Of a stretch of 36,377 bases of DNA, positions 24,097-33,339 are shown piece after piece. The stretch is from NCBI RefSeq assembly GCF_000332335.1, contig NZ_KB235948.1, forward strand, positions 5,879,692 to 5,916,068. The letters are read 5' to 3'. The position numbers and the translations under genes are program-made. Within the stretch, counting starts at the first letter, position 1. Each line of letters starts with the position of its first letter. Source of the DNA: Kamptonema formosum PCC 10802. Lineage in GTDB: Bacteria > Cyanobacteriota > Cyanobacteriia > Cyanobacteriales > Oscillatoriaceae. Under the pieces are notes generated by a model. The model did no database searches. It saw only the letters and a program-made list of their open reading frames with translations, and had not been told where the DNA came from.

Positions 24097-25392
24097 ATGA
24101 TCGACTTAACTCAGCTGACCCCCGATTCTACCTTGGGGCACCTGCCCTCCCACCACTGCCAGGTGAGTCACGTGACGCCCGGGCATTTCGTCGCTCAAAA
24201 ATTTGCTGAAAAATCAGATATTCCTGGAGTCCTGATTATGAAGGACTCCCGGATTGCCGGGATAATTTCTCGGCGAAAGTTTGACGAGTGGATGAGCCAG
24301 CCTGACCGCAGAGAGGTTTGTCTGAAGCGCCCGATTCAGGCGCTATTAGACTGTGTGAAAACCCAGCCGTTACAGCTGCCCGAGACGTGCAAAATTGATG
24401 AAGCGGCTACAATTGCTTTGAATCGGTCTGAAGATTTGGTTTACGAGCCGGTCGTGATTGCCACCGAGAGCGGAAGTGTGCGGTTGCTAGACATGCATGT
24501 CCTGCTGCTCGCTGAAGTCAAAATCGCCAAAGTTTACAAGCAAATGATTAAACTGCAACAAATAGAGGCGCACGGCTACAGGACCGAACTGCAAAAAGAA
24601 AAAGAAAAGTTAAAAAGTTACACGCAACTATTAGAGTTTAACCTGCTGGAGATTCAAAAGCAAAACCAGAGGATCGCCCAGCAGAAATTGCAACTGTTAC
24701 ACCAAGCTCAAGAAATAGCCCAACTCAATCAGCGATTTGTTCAGATAGGCCAACTCCTTTCTGTAGAAGGGAGAAAGGCGTTTCAGGCGACCTTTGCCGG
24801 CGTCAGTGCCATCTGCCGCAACACGGATCAAATTGTTGATATGGGGAAAGCCTTAGCCAAAGATGTCGAAAATGTTAATGTGGCGTCTCGACTGATTGCA
24901 AGAGTCAGCCAGCAAGTCCGCTACTTGGCGGTACAGGCGGCAGTTGTGGCCAATCGAATTGGGGGGCCATTGAATGAGTTCAGCCATGTGATTTCTGAAA
25001 TTGGCAAATTGGTCAGCCAGACGTTTGAGGCGGGGCGCAGGATGGACCTGCTGGCGAATCGCTTTAAACTGCACGTTCAAGAACTCACCGACTCGGCGCG
25101 AGAGGGAGCGGCAGTTGCCCGCGGGCTAATTCAACAAATTGAGCGGGCAGAAGTGGCGCTGGCGGAGTTGGAGGAACTGGTAACAAATCAAAGCCCCCAT
25201 ACCGCTTCAGTTGGTCAGGAAAATGTTGTGAGCGGTAAGGTTCCTGAAGCGCAGTCTCTGATTGAAAAAATTGAAGAAGTAGAAGGGGCGCTGACAGATT
25301 TGGAGGAAGTGGTTAAACAGCAAGACCTCAGAGGTCTGATTGAGAAAATCGAACAGGTGCTCAGTCGCAGCAAGCAAAAGATTCTGCAGTGA
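24097..25392 (+). CDS. soluble receptor-like protein: CBS-like domain plus degenerate MCP signalling domain
   Basis: This 431-aa protein has no signal peptide or membrane helix. The N-terminal 140 residues look like a CBS-pair module (GHFVAQKFAEKSDIPGVLIMKDSRIAGIISRRKF, then a second half ending in VRLLDMHVLLLAEVK). A long coiled coil (about 150-215) follows, then a helical hairpin with an MCP-like tip: VRYLAVQAAVVANRIG, then EIGKLVSQTFEAG. The usual Glu/Arg-rich CheW-binding tip (EAARAGE) is replaced, so coupling to CheA is uncertain. The C-terminal 120 residues form another Glu-rich coiled coil. CBS modules often bind adenine nucleotides, so an energy-state input is a guess. No che genes are adjacent. 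It stands alone. Confidence 0.8.
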   Translation: MIDLTQLTPDSTLGHLPSHHCQVSHVTPGHFVAQKFAEKSDIPGVLIMKDSRIAGIISRRKFDEWMSQPDRREVCLKRPIQALLDCVKTQPLQLPETCKIDEAATIALNRSEDLVYEPVVIATESGSVRLLDMHVLLLAEVKIAKVYKQMIKLQQIEAHGYRTELQKEKEKLKSYTQLLEFNLLEIQKQNQRIAQQKLQLLHQAQEIAQLNQRFVQIGQLLSVEGRKAFQATFAGVSAICRNTDQIVDMGKALAKDVENVNVASRLIARVSQQVRYLAVQAAVVANRIGGPLNEFSHVISEIGKLVSQTFEAGRRMDLLANRFKLHVQELTDSAREGAAVARGLIQQIERAEVALAELEELVTNQSPHTASVGQENVVSGKVPEAQSLIEKIEEVEGALTDLEEVVKQQDLRGLIEKIEQVLSRSKQKILQ

Positions 25393-25393
25393 T

Positions 25394-25438
25394 ATAGCAG
25401 CAGGCAGTTAGGTTAGGACATGGGCATTGCCTATGTCC
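25394..25438 (+). terminator. repeat-derived hairpin after the CBS/MCP-like gene
   Basis: TATAGCAGCAGGCAGTTAGG is followed by the hairpin GGACATGGGCA/TGCCTATGTCC, two bases after the stop. The opening matches the inverted end of the MITE-like element at 33672-33778, so it is a partial copy that could act as a terminator. Confidence 0.4.
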
Positions 25439-25458
25439 ACCGGCTCTATAATTGCCCT

Positions 25459-26373
25459 CTACCCCTCCCCCGAAATATCGGGCTCAATCCCCAATTCCCG
25501 CAGCCGGCGCTGCAGCGCCTCCAGCTGAGCCTGCGCCTGTTCAGCCCGCTGGCGCTCAGCTTCAGCCTGCTGCTGGGCGGCTTCAGCCCGCTGGCGCTCT
25601 GCTTCAGCCCGCTGGCGCTCCGCTTCAGCCCGCTGCTGGGCGGCTTCAGCCTGCTGCTGGGCGGCTTCAGCCTGCTGCTGGGCGAGGGCTTCTCTTTCTT
25701 CAGGCGTGGGAATCCAGTTGCCCTCGGCATCATACCAGCGCAACCACACGCGATGAATGCCTTGATATTCCCCAAGCCACAACCCCAAGCCCAATTCTAT
25801 TCCGGGCATCCAAATCTTAGGCTCGCTCAGCTGCAACTCCTGGTAAAAATCGGCTTGTAAAACAAAAGCTCGCAACTGATTCGTGTAGCGATTGAACAGC
25901 ACATAGTAGGGCACTCGCAAAATCCGCTCGTAGACTTCCCACTTGGTAGGGGGTTGATTAGCTTCCCGAGTGGTTTGTCCTAAGTCTTCATTCTCCGTGC
26001 CCGGAGAAAGCAATTCTACCACGACAAAAGGAGCGACCCCCTCTTGCCAAATTACATAACTCATGCGCAGGTCACGCCCGTCATAGAGACTCGGCACCCC
26101 CACAACGCCAAACCAATCCGGTCGTTTGTACCAGTTTTGGTGGCGGACATCGTAATAGAGGTTCATGTCACCGGCACTGAACACTTGCTCTGGGGGATAG
26201 GTGCGGGGACAAAAGGTGAGACTCAGCAGAGGGGGTTGACGGTAGTGATATTCGTCTGGCAAGCCGGGTTCCTCCGGATTTTCACTGGGCAAATCGTACA
26301 TCGTGGGCAGCGTTTCTCGCGGAGAGCGCGGCGGATCGGTCTGCTCAACCGGGTATTTCATCGGTAGCATCAT
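25459..26373 (-). CDS. Uma2 family (DUF820) PD-(D/E)XK-fold protein with coiled-coil tail
   Basis: This protein is about 304 aa. The Uma2 domain (about 60-220) shows YDVRHQNWYKRPDWFGVVGVP, then PFVVVELLSPGT (acidic site residue) and KWEVYERILRVPYYVLFNR (Lys helix); these match the restriction-endonuclease-like fold. The C-terminal 80 residues are an Ala/Gln/Glu heptad repeat (AEAAQQ and AERQRAE units) ending RELGIEPDIS. Function is unproven: Uma2 genes are abundant in cyanobacteria and are often annotated as endonucleases. A GTG at 26382 lies inside the ribosome site itself; GTGAGG then ATGATG points to ATG 26373 or 26370. The gene is a close paralogue of 32468-33295, and the similarity extends past both ends. 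Confidence 0.9.
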   Translation of the reverse strand: MMLPMKYPVEQTDPPRSPRETLPTMYDLPSENPEEPGLPDEYHYRQPPLLSLTFCPRTYPPEQVFSAGDMNLYYDVRHQNWYKRPDWFGVVGVPSLYDGRDLRMSYVIWQEGVAPFVVVELLSPGTENEDLGQTTREANQPPTKWEVYERILRVPYYVLFNRYTNQLRAFVLQADFYQELQLSEPKIWMPGIELGLGLWLGEYQGIHRVWLRWYDAEGNWIPTPEEREALAQQQAEAAQQQAEAAQQRAEAERQRAEAERQRAEAAQQQAEAERQRAEQAQAQLEALQRRLRELGIEPDISGEG

Positions 26374-26878
26374 CGGCCTCACTTTTAGAAGTAATGCTGA
26401 GGGGATTATTGCTATAATAGCAATAGACAGTCTGTTTAGGACAGGGCATTTTACTTAGTAGCAGGTATAGGGACAGGCGAGACGCCTGTCCTACGTCCGT
26501 TCCCTAAGCAGCTTGAGGGAATCTTGGGAAGGAGGCAGTCACTTCGGAACGGCGCACACCGCTACCCATGAAAATTGTCCCTAGGGCGGGGCGAGTACAG
26601 GGGCATCGCCCCTACAAGACTATTTTCAAGTCAGAGCTAAAGGAACACCTCCCGGGAGGCTCTGAATTGAAGAGGGCTAAAGCCCAACTACGAACCTTTT
26701 TAAGGCAGAGCCGTAAGGGCGGTTTCCCGTGCCCGCCCCCCGCGTAGTGCTCAGGTTGTTAAGAAATAAAACAACATGGTTGAAATGTCAGGCAGCTGCG
26801 ATATGATATTGCCGTGAGGCTGAGCCCGTCAAGACGGACGCTTGCCTGACAAGACTTTTCACATACGCTCGCAAATGG
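26374..26878. other. intergenic region with repeat fragments
   Basis: No gene is seen. Bases 26383-26510 match the upstream region of the paralogous gene at 33295, including the hairpin GGACAGGCG-AGA-CGCCTGTCC at 26471-26491. A GGGGCATCGCCCCTAC-type repeat lies near 26600, and a single copy of the 26-bp unit of 1-228 lies at 26674-26700. The promoter of the RTX gene is expected between 26750 and 26870, but none is convincing. Confidence 0.6.
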
Positions 26879-27265
26879 GTGGAGGAGACAGTGGAAATCA
26901 GGGGAACGAAATGGAATGATTTAAACGGAAACGGGGAGCGGGATACCGGCGAGCCGGGTGTGGCAGGGGTGACAGTGTACCTCGACGGGAACAATAACGG
27001 GGTGCCCGACACCGGCGAGCTGAGCGCGGTGACGCAGGCGGACGACTCAGCAACGCCGAACGTCAATGAGGCGGGACAGTACCGGCTCACCGGCTTGCCG
27101 GCGGGAACCTATACGGTGCGGGAAGTGGTGCCCACCGGCAGCACGCAGGCGTTCCCCACCGGCGGCTCACACACCGTTGTCCTCAGTGCCGGTCAGACTG
27201 TGCAGGGGATTGACTTCGGCAACCGGCTTTCGCAGTGTCAGTTCAGGGACATTGCTCAACTTTGA
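26879..27265 (+). CDS. SdrD B-like domain fragment, out of frame with the RTX gene
   Basis: The 128-aa frame from GTG 26879 encodes one SdrD_B/collagen-binding-B-like domain: VEIRGTKWNDLNGNGERDTGEPG (calcium loop DLNGNGERD), LDGNNNGVPDTGE, LTGLPAGTYTVREVVP and VQGIDFGNRLS. It then runs into an unrelated short tail and stops at 27265. The following RTX reading frame (+1 relative to this one) begins sensible protein at about 27258, directly after this domain. The simplest reading is one ancestral gene with a single-base insertion (or two-base loss) between about 27225 and 27260, or a sequencing error. No ATG in frame and no ribosome site is seen. Confidence 0.6.
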   Translation: MEETVEIRGTKWNDLNGNGERDTGEPGVAGVTVYLDGNNNGVPDTGELSAVTQADDSATPNVNEAGQYRLTGLPAGTYTVREVVPTGSTQAFPTGGSHTVVLSAGQTVQGIDFGNRLSQCQFRDIAQL

Positions 27266-30200
27266 AGGGGTTGGAGATTTAAATTACGTCAATAACTTCT
27301 ACGCCAGTCGAGGCGTGACGTTTTCTGAAAATGCGGTTGCGGTGGTGGATTCCGATGCCGGCGGCAGCGGCGATTTTGGCGGCGAGCCAACGCCAAATAC
27401 GGTGATAGCTTACGCTAAAGGCGATTCAATTACTATGAATTTGAATCAGGCGCAGGCAATTGCGTCGGGTCAGATTTCATTTGACTACACCTCGCCGAAC
27501 GTGACGCATGAGGTGAAGATTTACGACGGGTTAAACGGCACGGGGAAGCTTTTGGCATCGGCGACTTTGGGGAGAACTCCCTTGGCGGGCGCTCCAGATC
27601 CCAGAGGTCAATTCAGCCCGCTCGTTCCATTCACGATGAATTTTGTCGGGAATGCCAAGTCGGTTGTTCTGGGGAGTCAGAAGTACGAAATTGGGTTTGA
27701 CGACATCCGCATTGCCCTAGTGCCGGCGAACATTGCGCCGGTGCTGAAAAACAACACCGGCTTGACGGTGGCTGAGGGAGGCACAGTCACGTTTAGCAAC
27801 ACGGCGCTGCGCGTCACGGATGCGGACAGCACGGCAAATCAGCGCACTTACACTGTGGTGGGAGCTACGGCAAATGGCACCCTGCTGCTGAATGGCACAG
27901 CGCTTGCTGCTGGGGGCAAATTCACCCAAGCGGACATCAATTTGGGACGGCTCGCCTACACCCATAATGGCAGCGAGACGACAGGCGACAGCTTCACTTT
28001 TACGGTGTCGGATGGTGCTGGGGGAACGATTGGCAACACCAATTTTGCGATTGCGGTGACGCCGGTGAATGAGTTGCCGGTGCTGGCGGCGAACAGCCCA
28101 CTGACGCTCAGCGAAGGTGGGACAGCAGCTATCACGAATACGGCGCTGCGGGTGACGGATGTGGATAACACGCCGGCGCAACTCACTTACATTTTAGCAA
28201 GCTTGCCGGCAAATGGCAACCTGCTGTTGAATAATGCGCAGCTTGCGGTTGGGGGAACATTTACTCAGGCTGATATTGACAGCAACCGGCTCACTTATCG
28301 GCACAGTGGGAGCGAGACGACAAGCGACAGTTTCGCCTTTACTGTGTCGGATGGCGCGGGGGGAAGTCTTGGTAGCGCAAGTTTTGCGATAGCGGTGACG
28401 CCGGTGAATGAATTGCCGGTGCTGGCGGTAAACCAAGGTTTGACGGTAAGTGAAGGTGCTGCGGCAAATATCAGCAACACGGCGCTGCGAGTCACTGATG
28501 TTGATAACGCACCGGCACAGCTGACTTACACTTTGGGGAGTTTGCCGACAAATGGCACTCTGCTGCTAAATGGCATAGCTTTAACTGCCGGTGGCACTTT
28601 CACTCAGGCTGATATTGACAGCAACCGGCTCACTTATCGGCACAGTGGGAGCGAGACGACAAGCGACAGTTTCTCTTTTACGGTGGCGGATGGCGCTGGG
28701 GGAAGTCTCGCGAGCAGCAATTTTGCGATAGCGGTGACGCCGGTGAATGAATTGCCGGTGCTGGCGGTAAATCAAGGTTTGACGGTAAATGAAGGTGCTG
28801 CGGGAACGATTGCCAACACTGCGTTGCGGGTGACGGATGCGGATAACGCACCGGCACAGCTGGGGTACACTTTGGGGAGTTTGCCGGCAAATGGCTCTCT
28901 GCTGCTAAATGGCACAGCTTTAACTGCCGGTGGCACTTTCACCCAGGCTGATATTGACAGCAACCGGCTCACTTATCGGCACAGTGGGAGCGAGACGACA
29001 AGCGACAGTTTCGCCTTTACTGTGTCGGATGGCGCGGGGGGAAGTCTCGCGAGCAGCAATTTTGCTATTACTGTTAACCCTGTTAACGACGCGCCGGTAC
29101 TCGCCGCCAACAACCCCCTGACGGTAAATGAGGGAGAAACTGGCACTATCAGCAACACCGCGTTACAGGTGACGGATGCGGATAACGCACCGGCACAGCT
29201 GACTTACACTTTGGGGAGTTTGCCGGCAAATGGCACCCTGCAGCTGAATGGCGCGGCGCTAGCTGTTGGCGGCACTTTTACCCAAGCGAACATCGATAGC
29301 GGCGCTCTCAGTTATGCCCATAATGGCAGCGAGACAACTAGCGACAGCTTCGCCTTTACTGTGGCGGATGCGTCTGGGGCAAGCATTGCCAGCAACAACT
29401 TTACCATTAATGTCAGCCCTGTTATTGATATAGCGGGTGAGTGGCAGTACATTTCCACTACAGATTTTGGCTCCCTAATTCCAAACGTGGGATTCCAGGC
29501 GAGTGCCCTTGCCTATGCGGCTCCGTTGCAAATTACCCAGAATGGCACTCAGCTGACAATCCCTGGGTTCTATCTGGGAAGCGATGGTAATGGTCAAGGA
29601 CAAATTTCGGGGAATACGATTACCGCAACTCTGCCGGTTGATGGTGGCACCGGCACGTTGCAGGGAACGATTAGCGCTGATGGTCGCACTATCACAGGGA
29701 ATATTAGCTTTTCAAACGGTCAGCAAACACAGCCGGCGATAGTTCCGTTTACGATGATCAGCCAGACTGCTCCTGGTGGCAATGATGCCATTAATGGGGA
29801 TGCCGGCAGCAACTTTCTGGGTGCCGGTGTTGGGAACGACACGATTACTGGGTTAGCCGGCAATGACACCCTCGCCGGCGGTGCCGGTGGGGACAGCCTC
29901 GATGGCGGTGATGGCAACGACAGCCTTGATGGCGGTGATGGCGACGACACTCTGATTGGCGGCGAATCTAACTTAGGCATAGACTTTGCTGTTGGGAGCA
30001 GCCCACAAGACATAACCGCCACTGATTTGGATAACGACGGCGACATCGACTTGGTTACGGCGAATCGAAACAGCGGCACCGTCTCAGTGCTGCTGAATAA
30101 CGGTAGTGGCAACTTCACGCTACAGCAGCCCAATATTACTGTTGGGTCTGCCGTAAGCGCCGTAACGGCTGTTGACCTGAATGGGGACAGCAGACCAGAC

Positions 30201-32273
30201 CTAGCTGTGGCGAATACTGGAAGTGCTAGCACCGGCAATGTCTCAATCTTGCTCAACAATGGCAGCGGCACCTTCACGTTACAGCAGCCCGATATTACTG
30301 TTGGGGATTTCCCAAACTCCCTAATCGCCGCTGACTTGGATAACGACGGCGACATAGATTTGGCCACGGCTAATTATAATGTTTTTGATGAGAACAGCAC
30401 CGTCTCAGTGCTGCTCAACAATGGCAGCGGCACCTTCACGTTACAGCAGCCCGATATTACTGTTGGGAAATTCCCAACCTCCGTAACTGCTGCTGACTTG
30501 GATAACGACGGAGACATAGATTTGGCCACGGCGAATTCTATTAGTCAGAACGGGGCGAACTCTATTGGTCAGACCGGCACCGTCTCAGTGCTGCTCAACA
30601 ATGGCAACGGCACCTTCGCACCGGCGGTGGACTTTGATGCTGGGAATATCTCAACCTCCGTAACCGCTGCTGACTTAAATGGAGACAGCAACATTGATTT
30701 GGTTCCCGTACAGGCGATGGGGATGCTATATGCCAACCCCGCCCCAAACGTCTCAGTGCTGCCCAACAATGGCAACGGCACCTTTGCAGCGGCGGTTAGT
30801 GTTGGGTTGGCGAATAGCATTGGGTCGGGATCAAACTTCATAACTGCTGCTGACTTGGATGGGGACGGCGACATCGACCTGGTCACGGAATATAACGGAG
30901 TTTCAGTGCTGCTCAATAATGGGAATGGCACCTTCGCTGCAGCGGTAAACTTTGACTATGAGGCTGAGGACGTGACTGCTGCCGATTTCGATGGAGACGG
31001 CGACACTGACCTAACTTTGGCCAATCCTGGTAGCAATAAGGTTACGGTGCTGCTCAATAATGACGGCGTATTCGGTAATGCCAATGCCAACCACAGCATC
31101 ACCGGCGGTGCCGGCAACGACAGCATCATCGGTGGTGCCGGTCTGGACTTTCTCCAAGGCGGTGATGGCAGCGACACCCTCACTGGCGATACTGGCAGCG
31201 ATGCGCTCACTGGCGATGTCGGTGACGATAACCTCTTCGGCGGTGAAGGCAAAGACAGCCTCAATGGCGGTGCCGGTGACGATAACCTCTTCGGCGGTTT
31301 CGGCAACGACAGCCTCACCGGCGGTGATGGTAGCGATCAGTTTATATTCGTTAGCCCAACTGAAGGAGTTGACACTATCACAGACTTTGTGATAGGCACC
31401 GATAAAATCCAAGTCTCTGCTGCCGGCTTTGACGCTGGACTGACTGAGGGGGCGCTGTCAGCTACTAAGTTCGTATCGGGAACAGCCGCCCTTGATGCTG
31501 ACGACCGATTTATTTACAACCCGTCTACTGGCGCTGTGTTCTACGATGGGGATGGCAGCGGCGAAGGCGCACAGGTGCAGCTAGCCACCCTAAGTAATAA
31601 CCCGGCTCTCAGTGCGGCTGATATTTTCGTCAGCTTCACCAACTTCTTCATCGGCACTGATGACAGCGATAGCTTCATCGGCGAGCAGGGCAACAACACG
31701 ATCACCGGCGCTGATGGCAGCGACACCCTTGTTGGCAATACCGGCAACGACAGCATCATCGGTGGTGCCGGCAACGACAGTATGGCCGGAGAGAGTGGCA
31801 ACGATATCCTGTTTGGGGGTGCCGACAACGACACCCTCACCGGCGGTGAGGGCAATGACTTCCTGCATGGCGACGAAAACGGTAGCGCTATTGGTGGCAA
31901 CGACAGCATCACCGGCGGTGCCGGCGACGACAGCCTGATTGGCGGTGCCGGTATTGACACCCTCACCGGCGGGGATGGGGCCGACCGCTTCTACTACGCT
32001 GCCGTCAGTGAAGGTGGTGTGAGCGAAATCATCACTGATTTTGTCACCGGCACCGACGATATATACCTGGCGAAAACTGCCTTTGGTACTGCCTTTACTA
32101 CCACTTCCACTACAGGACAAAACATCCAGTTGACTACCCAAAATGGCACCATTATCTACAATAGCAGCTCCAAAACTTTGTCCTTTGACGACCTCGGTAC
32201 TGCGGCTCCTGTGACACTCTTCACGCTGAGCGGCAACAGCGCGATAACCGCTACCGACATCACACTCTTTTAA
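27066..32273 (+). CDS. giant RTX protein with CSPG/cadherin-like and FG-GAP repeats
   Basis: The 1735-aa open frame contains meaningful protein only from about residue 64 (NFEGVGDLNYVNNF); earlier residues are the SdrD domain read out of frame. Order: a beta-sandwich domain (64-220); five 113-aa CSPG/cadherin-3-like repeats (222-783, with FTQADIDSNRLTYRHSGSETT); an unassigned beta domain (786-905); RTX nonapeptides (905-970, GGxGNDxLxGG type); six or so FG-GAP/VCBS repeats (971-1340, DLDNDGDIDLxTAN); RTX (1340-1424); a DFVIGTDKI domain; RTX again (1528-1638); and a C-terminal serralysin-type tail ending DITLF. Such proteins bind calcium and leave the cell by type I secretion without an N-terminal signal. 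No transporter gene is in the window. The true start is unsettled. Confidence 0.9.
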   Translation: MRRDSTGSPACRREPIRCGKWCPPAARRRSPPAAHTPLSSVPVRLCRGLTSATGFRSVSSGTLLNFEGVGDLNYVNNFYASRGVTFSENAVAVVDSDAGGSGDFGGEPTPNTVIAYAKGDSITMNLNQAQAIASGQISFDYTSPNVTHEVKIYDGLNGTGKLLASATLGRTPLAGAPDPRGQFSPLVPFTMNFVGNAKSVVLGSQKYEIGFDDIRIALVPANIAPVLKNNTGLTVAEGGTVTFSNTALRVTDADSTANQRTYTVVGATANGTLLLNGTALAAGGKFTQADINLGRLAYTHNGSETTGDSFTFTVSDGAGGTIGNTNFAIAVTPVNELPVLAANSPLTLSEGGTAAITNTALRVTDVDNTPAQLTYILASLPANGNLLLNNAQLAVGGTFTQADIDSNRLTYRHSGSETTSDSFAFTVSDGAGGSLGSASFAIAVTPVNELPVLAVNQGLTVSEGAAANISNTALRVTDVDNAPAQLTYTLGSLPTNGTLLLNGIALTAGGTFTQADIDSNRLTYRHSGSETTSDSFSFTVADGAGGSLASSNFAIAVTPVNELPVLAVNQGLTVNEGAAGTIANTALRVTDADNAPAQLGYTLGSLPANGSLLLNGTALTAGGTFTQADIDSNRLTYRHSGSETTSDSFAFTVSDGAGGSLASSNFAITVNPVNDAPVLAANNPLTVNEGETGTISNTALQVTDADNAPAQLTYTLGSLPANGTLQLNGAALAVGGTFTQANIDSGALSYAHNGSETTSDSFAFTVADASGASIASNNFTINVSPVIDIAGEWQYISTTDFGSLIPNVGFQASALAYAAPLQITQNGTQLTIPGFYLGSDGNGQGQISGNTITATLPVDGGTGTLQGTISADGRTITGNISFSNGQQTQPAIVPFTMISQTAPGGNDAINGDAGSNFLGAGVGNDTITGLAGNDTLAGGAGGDSLDGGDGNDSLDGGDGDDTLIGGESNLGIDFAVGSSPQDITATDLDNDGDIDLVTANRNSGTVSVLLNNGSGNFTLQQPNITVGSAVSAVTAVDLNGDSRPDLAVANTGSASTGNVSILLNNGSGTFTLQQPDITVGDFPNSLIAADLDNDGDIDLATANYNVFDENSTVSVLLNNGSGTFTLQQPDITVGKFPTSVTAADLDNDGDIDLATANSISQNGANSIGQTGTVSVLLNNGNGTFAPAVDFDAGNISTSVTAADLNGDSNIDLVPVQAMGMLYANPAPNVSVLPNNGNGTFAAAVSVGLANSIGSGSNFITAADLDGDGDIDLVTEYNGVSVLLNNGNGTFAAAVNFDYEAEDVTAADFDGDGDTDLTLANPGSNKVTVLLNNDGVFGNANANHSITGGAGNDSIIGGAGLDFLQGGDGSDTLTGDTGSDALTGDVGDDNLFGGEGKDSLNGGAGDDNLFGGFGNDSLTGGDGSDQFIFVSPTEGVDTITDFVIGTDKIQVSAAGFDAGLTEGALSATKFVSGTAALDADDRFIYNPSTGAVFYDGDGSGEGAQVQLATLSNNPALSAADIFVSFTNFFIGTDDSDSFIGEQGNNTITGADGSDTLVGNTGNDSIIGGAGNDSMAGESGNDILFGGADNDTLTGGEGNDFLHGDENGSAIGGNDSITGGAGDDSLIGGAGIDTLTGGDGADRFYYAAVSEGGVSEIITDFVTGTDDIYLAKTAFGTAFTTTSTTGQNIQLTTQNGTIIYNSSSKTLSFDDLGTAAPVTLFTLSGNSAITATDITLF
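27729..29415 (+). repeat. five tandem 339-bp repeats in the RTX gene
   Basis: Equivalent codons before PVNELPVLA recur at 28061, 28400, 28739 and 29078, exactly 339 bp (113 codons) apart. Repeats two to four are nearly identical over long stretches. This indicates recent duplication or gene conversion and a risk of assembly collapse. Confidence 0.93.
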
Positions 32274-32297
32274 TGGAGCAGGACTAGCAACAGAAAC

Positions 32298-32326
32298 AGA
32301 AACCCGGTTTCTGAAACCGGGTTTCT
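32298..32326. terminator. terminator-like palindrome after the RTX gene
   Basis: A 14-bp inverted repeat (AGAAACCCGGTTTC and complement) with a one-base centre lies 25 bases after the RTX stop. It belongs to the same palindrome family as 20647-20679. It is followed by TCCATTTAAG rather than a T-run. Confidence 0.5.
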
Positions 32327-32467
32327 CCATTTAAGCCCTACCCAAGGGGCAACCCTCAATAGCATTTCTCTGCTAATTTGTCAACCCTCCAAACATAAAT
32401 TTCCCCGAATTCCCGGGGCGCAGCAGTGCCGCCCCCCTGCGCAGAACACCGGCTCTATAATTGCCCT

Positions 32468-33295
32468 CTACCCCTCCCCCGAAATATCGGAGTCAATCCC
32501 CAATTCCCGCAGCCGGCGCTGCAGCGCCTCCAGCTGAGCCTGCGCCTGTTCTGCCCGCTGGCGCTCCGCTTCAGCCCGCTGGTCAGCCGCCAATGCCAGC
32601 TGCTGGGCGAGGGCTTCTCTTTCTTCAGCCGTGGGAATCCAGTTGCCCCCGGCATCATACCAGCGCAACCACAGGCGATGAATGCCTTGATATTCCCCAA
32701 CCCACAACCCCAATCCCAATTCCAATTCGGGCATCCAAACCCTAGGCTCGCTCAGCTGCAACTCCTCGTAACGACCGGCTCTTAAAGCAAAAGCTCGCAA
32801 CTGGTTCGTGTAGCGATTGAACACCAGATAGTAGGGCACTCCCAAAATCCGCTCGTAGACTTCCCACTTAGTAGGGGGTTCACCGGCTCCCCTGGCGGTT
32901 TGTCCCAAGTCTTCATCTTCCGTGCCCGGAGAAAGCAATTCCACCACCACAAAAGGATTGACCCCCTCTTGCCAAATCACATAACTCATGCGCAGGTCAC
33001 GCCCATCATAAAGCCTGGGGACACCCACGACTGCAAACCAATCCGGTCGTTTGTACCAGTTTGGGTGGCTGACATCGTAGTATAAGTTCATATCACTGCC
33101 GGTGAATACCCAATCTGGGGAGTAGTTAGGGGGGCGAAAGGTGCGGCGCATCAGTTCGGGTTGGAAGTCGTGGAATTCGTCTGGCAAGCCGGGTTCATCG
33201 GGATTTTCACTGGGCAAATCGTACATCGTGGGCAGCGTTTCTCGCGCAGAGCGCGGCGGATCTGTCTGCTCAACCGGGTATTTCATTGGCTGCAT
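32468..33295 (-). CDS. Uma2 family (DUF820) protein, paralogue of 25459-26373
   Basis: This 275-aa protein has the same layout as the copy at 25459: YDVSHPNWYKRPDWFAVVGVP, then PFVVVELLSPGT and KWEVYERILGVPYYLVFNRYTN. The coiled-coil tail is shorter (about 40 residues fewer AEAAQQ units) and ends RELGIDSDISGEG. The start ATG has GTGAGG five bases upstream, a clear ribosome site. Sequence similarity with the other copy continues past the stop (about 20 bases) and well upstream, until a 334-bp insertion at 33340. The two genes lie in the same orientation on either side of the RTX gene. Confidence 0.9.
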   Translation of the reverse strand: MQPMKYPVEQTDPPRSARETLPTMYDLPSENPDEPGLPDEFHDFQPELMRRTFRPPNYSPDWVFTGSDMNLYYDVSHPNWYKRPDWFAVVGVPRLYDGRDLRMSYVIWQEGVNPFVVVELLSPGTEDEDLGQTARGAGEPPTKWEVYERILGVPYYLVFNRYTNQLRAFALRAGRYEELQLSEPRVWMPELELGLGLWVGEYQGIHRLWLRWYDAGGNWIPTAEEREALAQQLALAADQRAEAERQRAEQAQAQLEALQRRLRELGIDSDISGEG

Positions 33296-33339
33296 AGTAA
33301 CCTCACTTTTAGAATTAATGCTGAGGTGATTATTGCTAT

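Noticed and set aside
27717-28181. Antisense frames through the CSPG-like repeats
   Set aside because: They repeat with the 339-bp period and are reading-frame shadows of the RTX gene.
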